Source of the DNA: an uncultured Pseudomonadota bacterium
Lineage (GTDB): Bacteria; Pseudomonadota; Gammaproteobacteria; Burkholderiales; Burkholderiaceae_C
Direction: 5' to 3'
Length of the DNA stretch: 5,790 nt
NCBI GenBank assembly: GCA_900320815.1
Contig: ONTY01000134.1
Span: 1-5,790, forward strand
Position numbers and translations under genes: made by a program. A model generated the notes under the pieces. It saw only the letters and a list, made by a program, of their open reading frames with translations. It was not told the DNA's origin and made no database searches. Numbering within the stretch: the first letter of the stretch is position 1; each line of letters opens with the position of its first letter. Shown piece after piece: positions 4,451 through 5,790 of this stretch.

Positions 4451-5790
4451 ACGCCACCTTCCCCCGCCGTGCAACAATTTCGGCAGAACGAAGCTTTTTA
4501 CGAAGCTGTGCCAGTTTTCCGCGCCACTTCTCAGATGTGACTGTGCGCTGTTCATTTCGGATTATCGCTGCACCATCCTTGGCTGCACTGCTGCTTGTAC
4601 CTGGATTCATCGCCTTGTGCAAGATTTTTTCGCATTCTTTCTTTCTCGCCCTGTCGACGGCGACTTTTGCGGCCAGTGCCGGTTGCAACTCACCGCGTAA
4701 ATGCTTTTGCAGCAGTGCGTACAAATAGCCAATGGGGTTGGCGATGTGTTTGGTGGCCAATTGCCCGGCCAACTCGTCCAGCAGCATTTGCTGCTCGAAC
4801 ACTGGGATTGAAGCACCGGACACTGTGCGCTGTGCGGCGTTGTGCAATGCCCCGTCCAGCTTTTCGGGCATGACAAGGCAATTGGCTTCTTGCGCCAAAC
4901 TGGATGGCGGAGAGTGCTGGCATGAAACAGCTTTCAAAGCTGGTTTTTGCCTTTTTGTTGAAACTGGCGGCGCAGCGCGCGCTGCAGCTTGCTGCGCGGC
5001 TTTTTGCTGTGCCCTTTTCAGGCGCCGCCCCAGTGCGGCGCGTCTTTTATCGCGCTCGGATACAGCGGGCGGCGGCAGAAAAACAGCCGGGATTTCAAAC
5101 ATGCGCCGCACGCGGCCTGTGCCTATGGGTTTTTTGGGTAGCGCAGCAGAAGGACTATCCCAGCGGCTGGGCAGCGCCAATGCCGCTTGCGCCGCCGCTG
5201 CAATATGAATGGCGCCGGGTGCAGGCGGCGAGTGCAGCCAGCGGCGCACCGTGCTGAGCGGCGCATCTTGCGCTTGTGGCGCCATTGCACTATCTGGATG
5301 TAGATGCGTTTGAGGGGCGTTGTTTTTATGCGATAACCCATTCAAAAAAGTCGGAATGTTGCGCTGTGGCATCACAGCACTTTCTTCTATGGGGCTGCTT
5401 CCTTCTTGCTCGCTGCCAGCCTTCCAATCCGGCACGATGTGCCCCATGAGCGCCTGTGTGTCAACGCGCACAAAGGCGCCACCCCAGGCGCGCTCTTTGA
5501 GCAATCCACAGGCTTTGAGTTTTTCGCGCGTGTTGCGCTGGGTTTTGCTGCCAAAGCCCAGCAGCTCGGCAATCTTCTTTTGCGGCACACGCGAATAGCC
5601 ATCCGCATCACGCCAGTTGCGTTGGCGCTGCAGCAGCAGCGAGAGATACAAGCCGCCCGCAACCGAAGCCTCGCAATCGGCCAGCGGCTTGTAGTAGGGG
5701 ATGCTTTCATCCAGCCACAGCTTGAGGGCATCCAGTGCGGCAGCAGCATCGTCCGCTGCCGCACACGCCACACCCGCCCATTGCAGCAGG
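4449..5790 (-). CDS. Initiator-like replication protein (possible STY4528 relative), 5' end missing
   Basis: The frame is open to the window edge, so the start is missing; 446 residues are visible. The GTG at 5771 could be a start but has no evident ribosome site. Residues 45-56 form a hydrophobic helix and 63-110 look like a winged helix (SRVPQKKIAELLGFGSK, then TQRNTREKLKACGLLKER, then GGAFVRVD). A long Pro/Ala/Ser-rich linker follows. It includes a basic helical stretch about 240-275 (SERDKRRAALGRRLKRAQQK) and leads to NPIGYLYALLQKHLRGEL (351-368) and a Lys/Arg-rich end (KWRGKLAQLRKKLRSAEIVARRGKVA region). A winged helix plus a C-terminal 'NP.GYL..L...' segment is what I recall for ICE replication proteins of the STY4528 type, and the position just before the PFL_4669-like gene agrees. 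Sequence likeness is limited, so the call is an inference. It may instead be another plasmid- or phage-type initiator. Confidence 0.6.
   Translation of the reverse strand, partial: LLQWAGVACAAADDAAAALDALKLWLDESIPYYKPLADCEASVAGGLYLSLLLQRQRNWRDADGYSRVPQKKIAELLGFGSKTQRNTREKLKACGLLKERAWGGAFVRVDTQALMGHIVPDWKAGSEQEGSSPIEESAVMPQRNIPTFLNGLSHKNNAPQTHLHPDSAMAPQAQDAPLSTVRRWLHSPPAPGAIHIAAAAQAALALPSRWDSPSAALPKKPIGTGRVRRMFEIPAVFLPPPAVSERDKRRAALGRRLKRAQQKAAQQAAARAAPPVSTKRQKPALKAVSCQHSPPSSLAQEANCLVMPEKLDGALHNAAQRTVSGASIPVFEQQMLLDELAGQLATKHIANPIGYLYALLQKHLRGELQPALAAKVAVDRARKKECEKILHKAMNPGTSSSAAKDGAAIIRNEQRTVTSEKWRGKLAQLRKKLRSAEIVARRGKVA

Overview
The window carries seven closely packed genes, all on the minus strand, so it reads from right to left. 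Gene content and order match the replication/maintenance module of integrating conjugative elements (ICEs) of the PFGI-1/SPI-7/clc type found in Beta- and Gammaproteobacteria. The GC-rich composition, strong AAGGAG-type ribosome sites and these families all suggest a proteobacterial host. I cannot name a genus. No rRNA, tRNA, CRISPR array, transposase or integrase was seen.

Layout in the direction of transcription. (1) 5790-4449: an initiator-like protein with a winged-helix N-terminus and an NPIGYLYALL-type C-terminal motif, cut by the right edge. (2) 4367-4008: a 119-residue winged-helix protein. (3) 3996-2899: a PFL_4669-family (TIGR03761-like) ICE protein with a long extra N-terminus. (4) 2841-2752: an unlisted 29-codon ORF with a strong ribosome site, overlapping the next gene by ATGA. 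(5) 2755-2348: a DUF3158-like protein, followed after an amber stop by 42 more open codons in the same frame. (6) 2140-1661: an ICE-type single-stranded-DNA-binding protein. (7) 1518-1279: a 79-residue winged-helix protein overlapping the next gene by ATGA. (8) 1282-1: an SNF2-type helicase with a HARP-like N-terminal region, cut by the left edge.

Taken together, the genes look like a DNA-processing unit: an initiator-like protein, DNA-binding accessory factors, SSB and a DNA-remodelling ATPase. In the related ICEs that I know, the gene after ssb is often topoisomerase III. Here that place is taken by a small DNA-binding protein coupled to an SNF2 helicase, which is the most notable departure from the known layout.

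The gaps hold hairpins rather than genes: a nested 59-bp inverted repeat (4392-4450), a 9-bp hairpin (1616-1636) and a GC-rich inverted repeat (2180-2210). The left edge is suspect. Bases 1-102 repeat 585-686 exactly but in another reading frame inside the helicase gene, and the stretch beside it no longer reads like an SNF2 protein. This may be a chimeric contig end or a real rearrangement.
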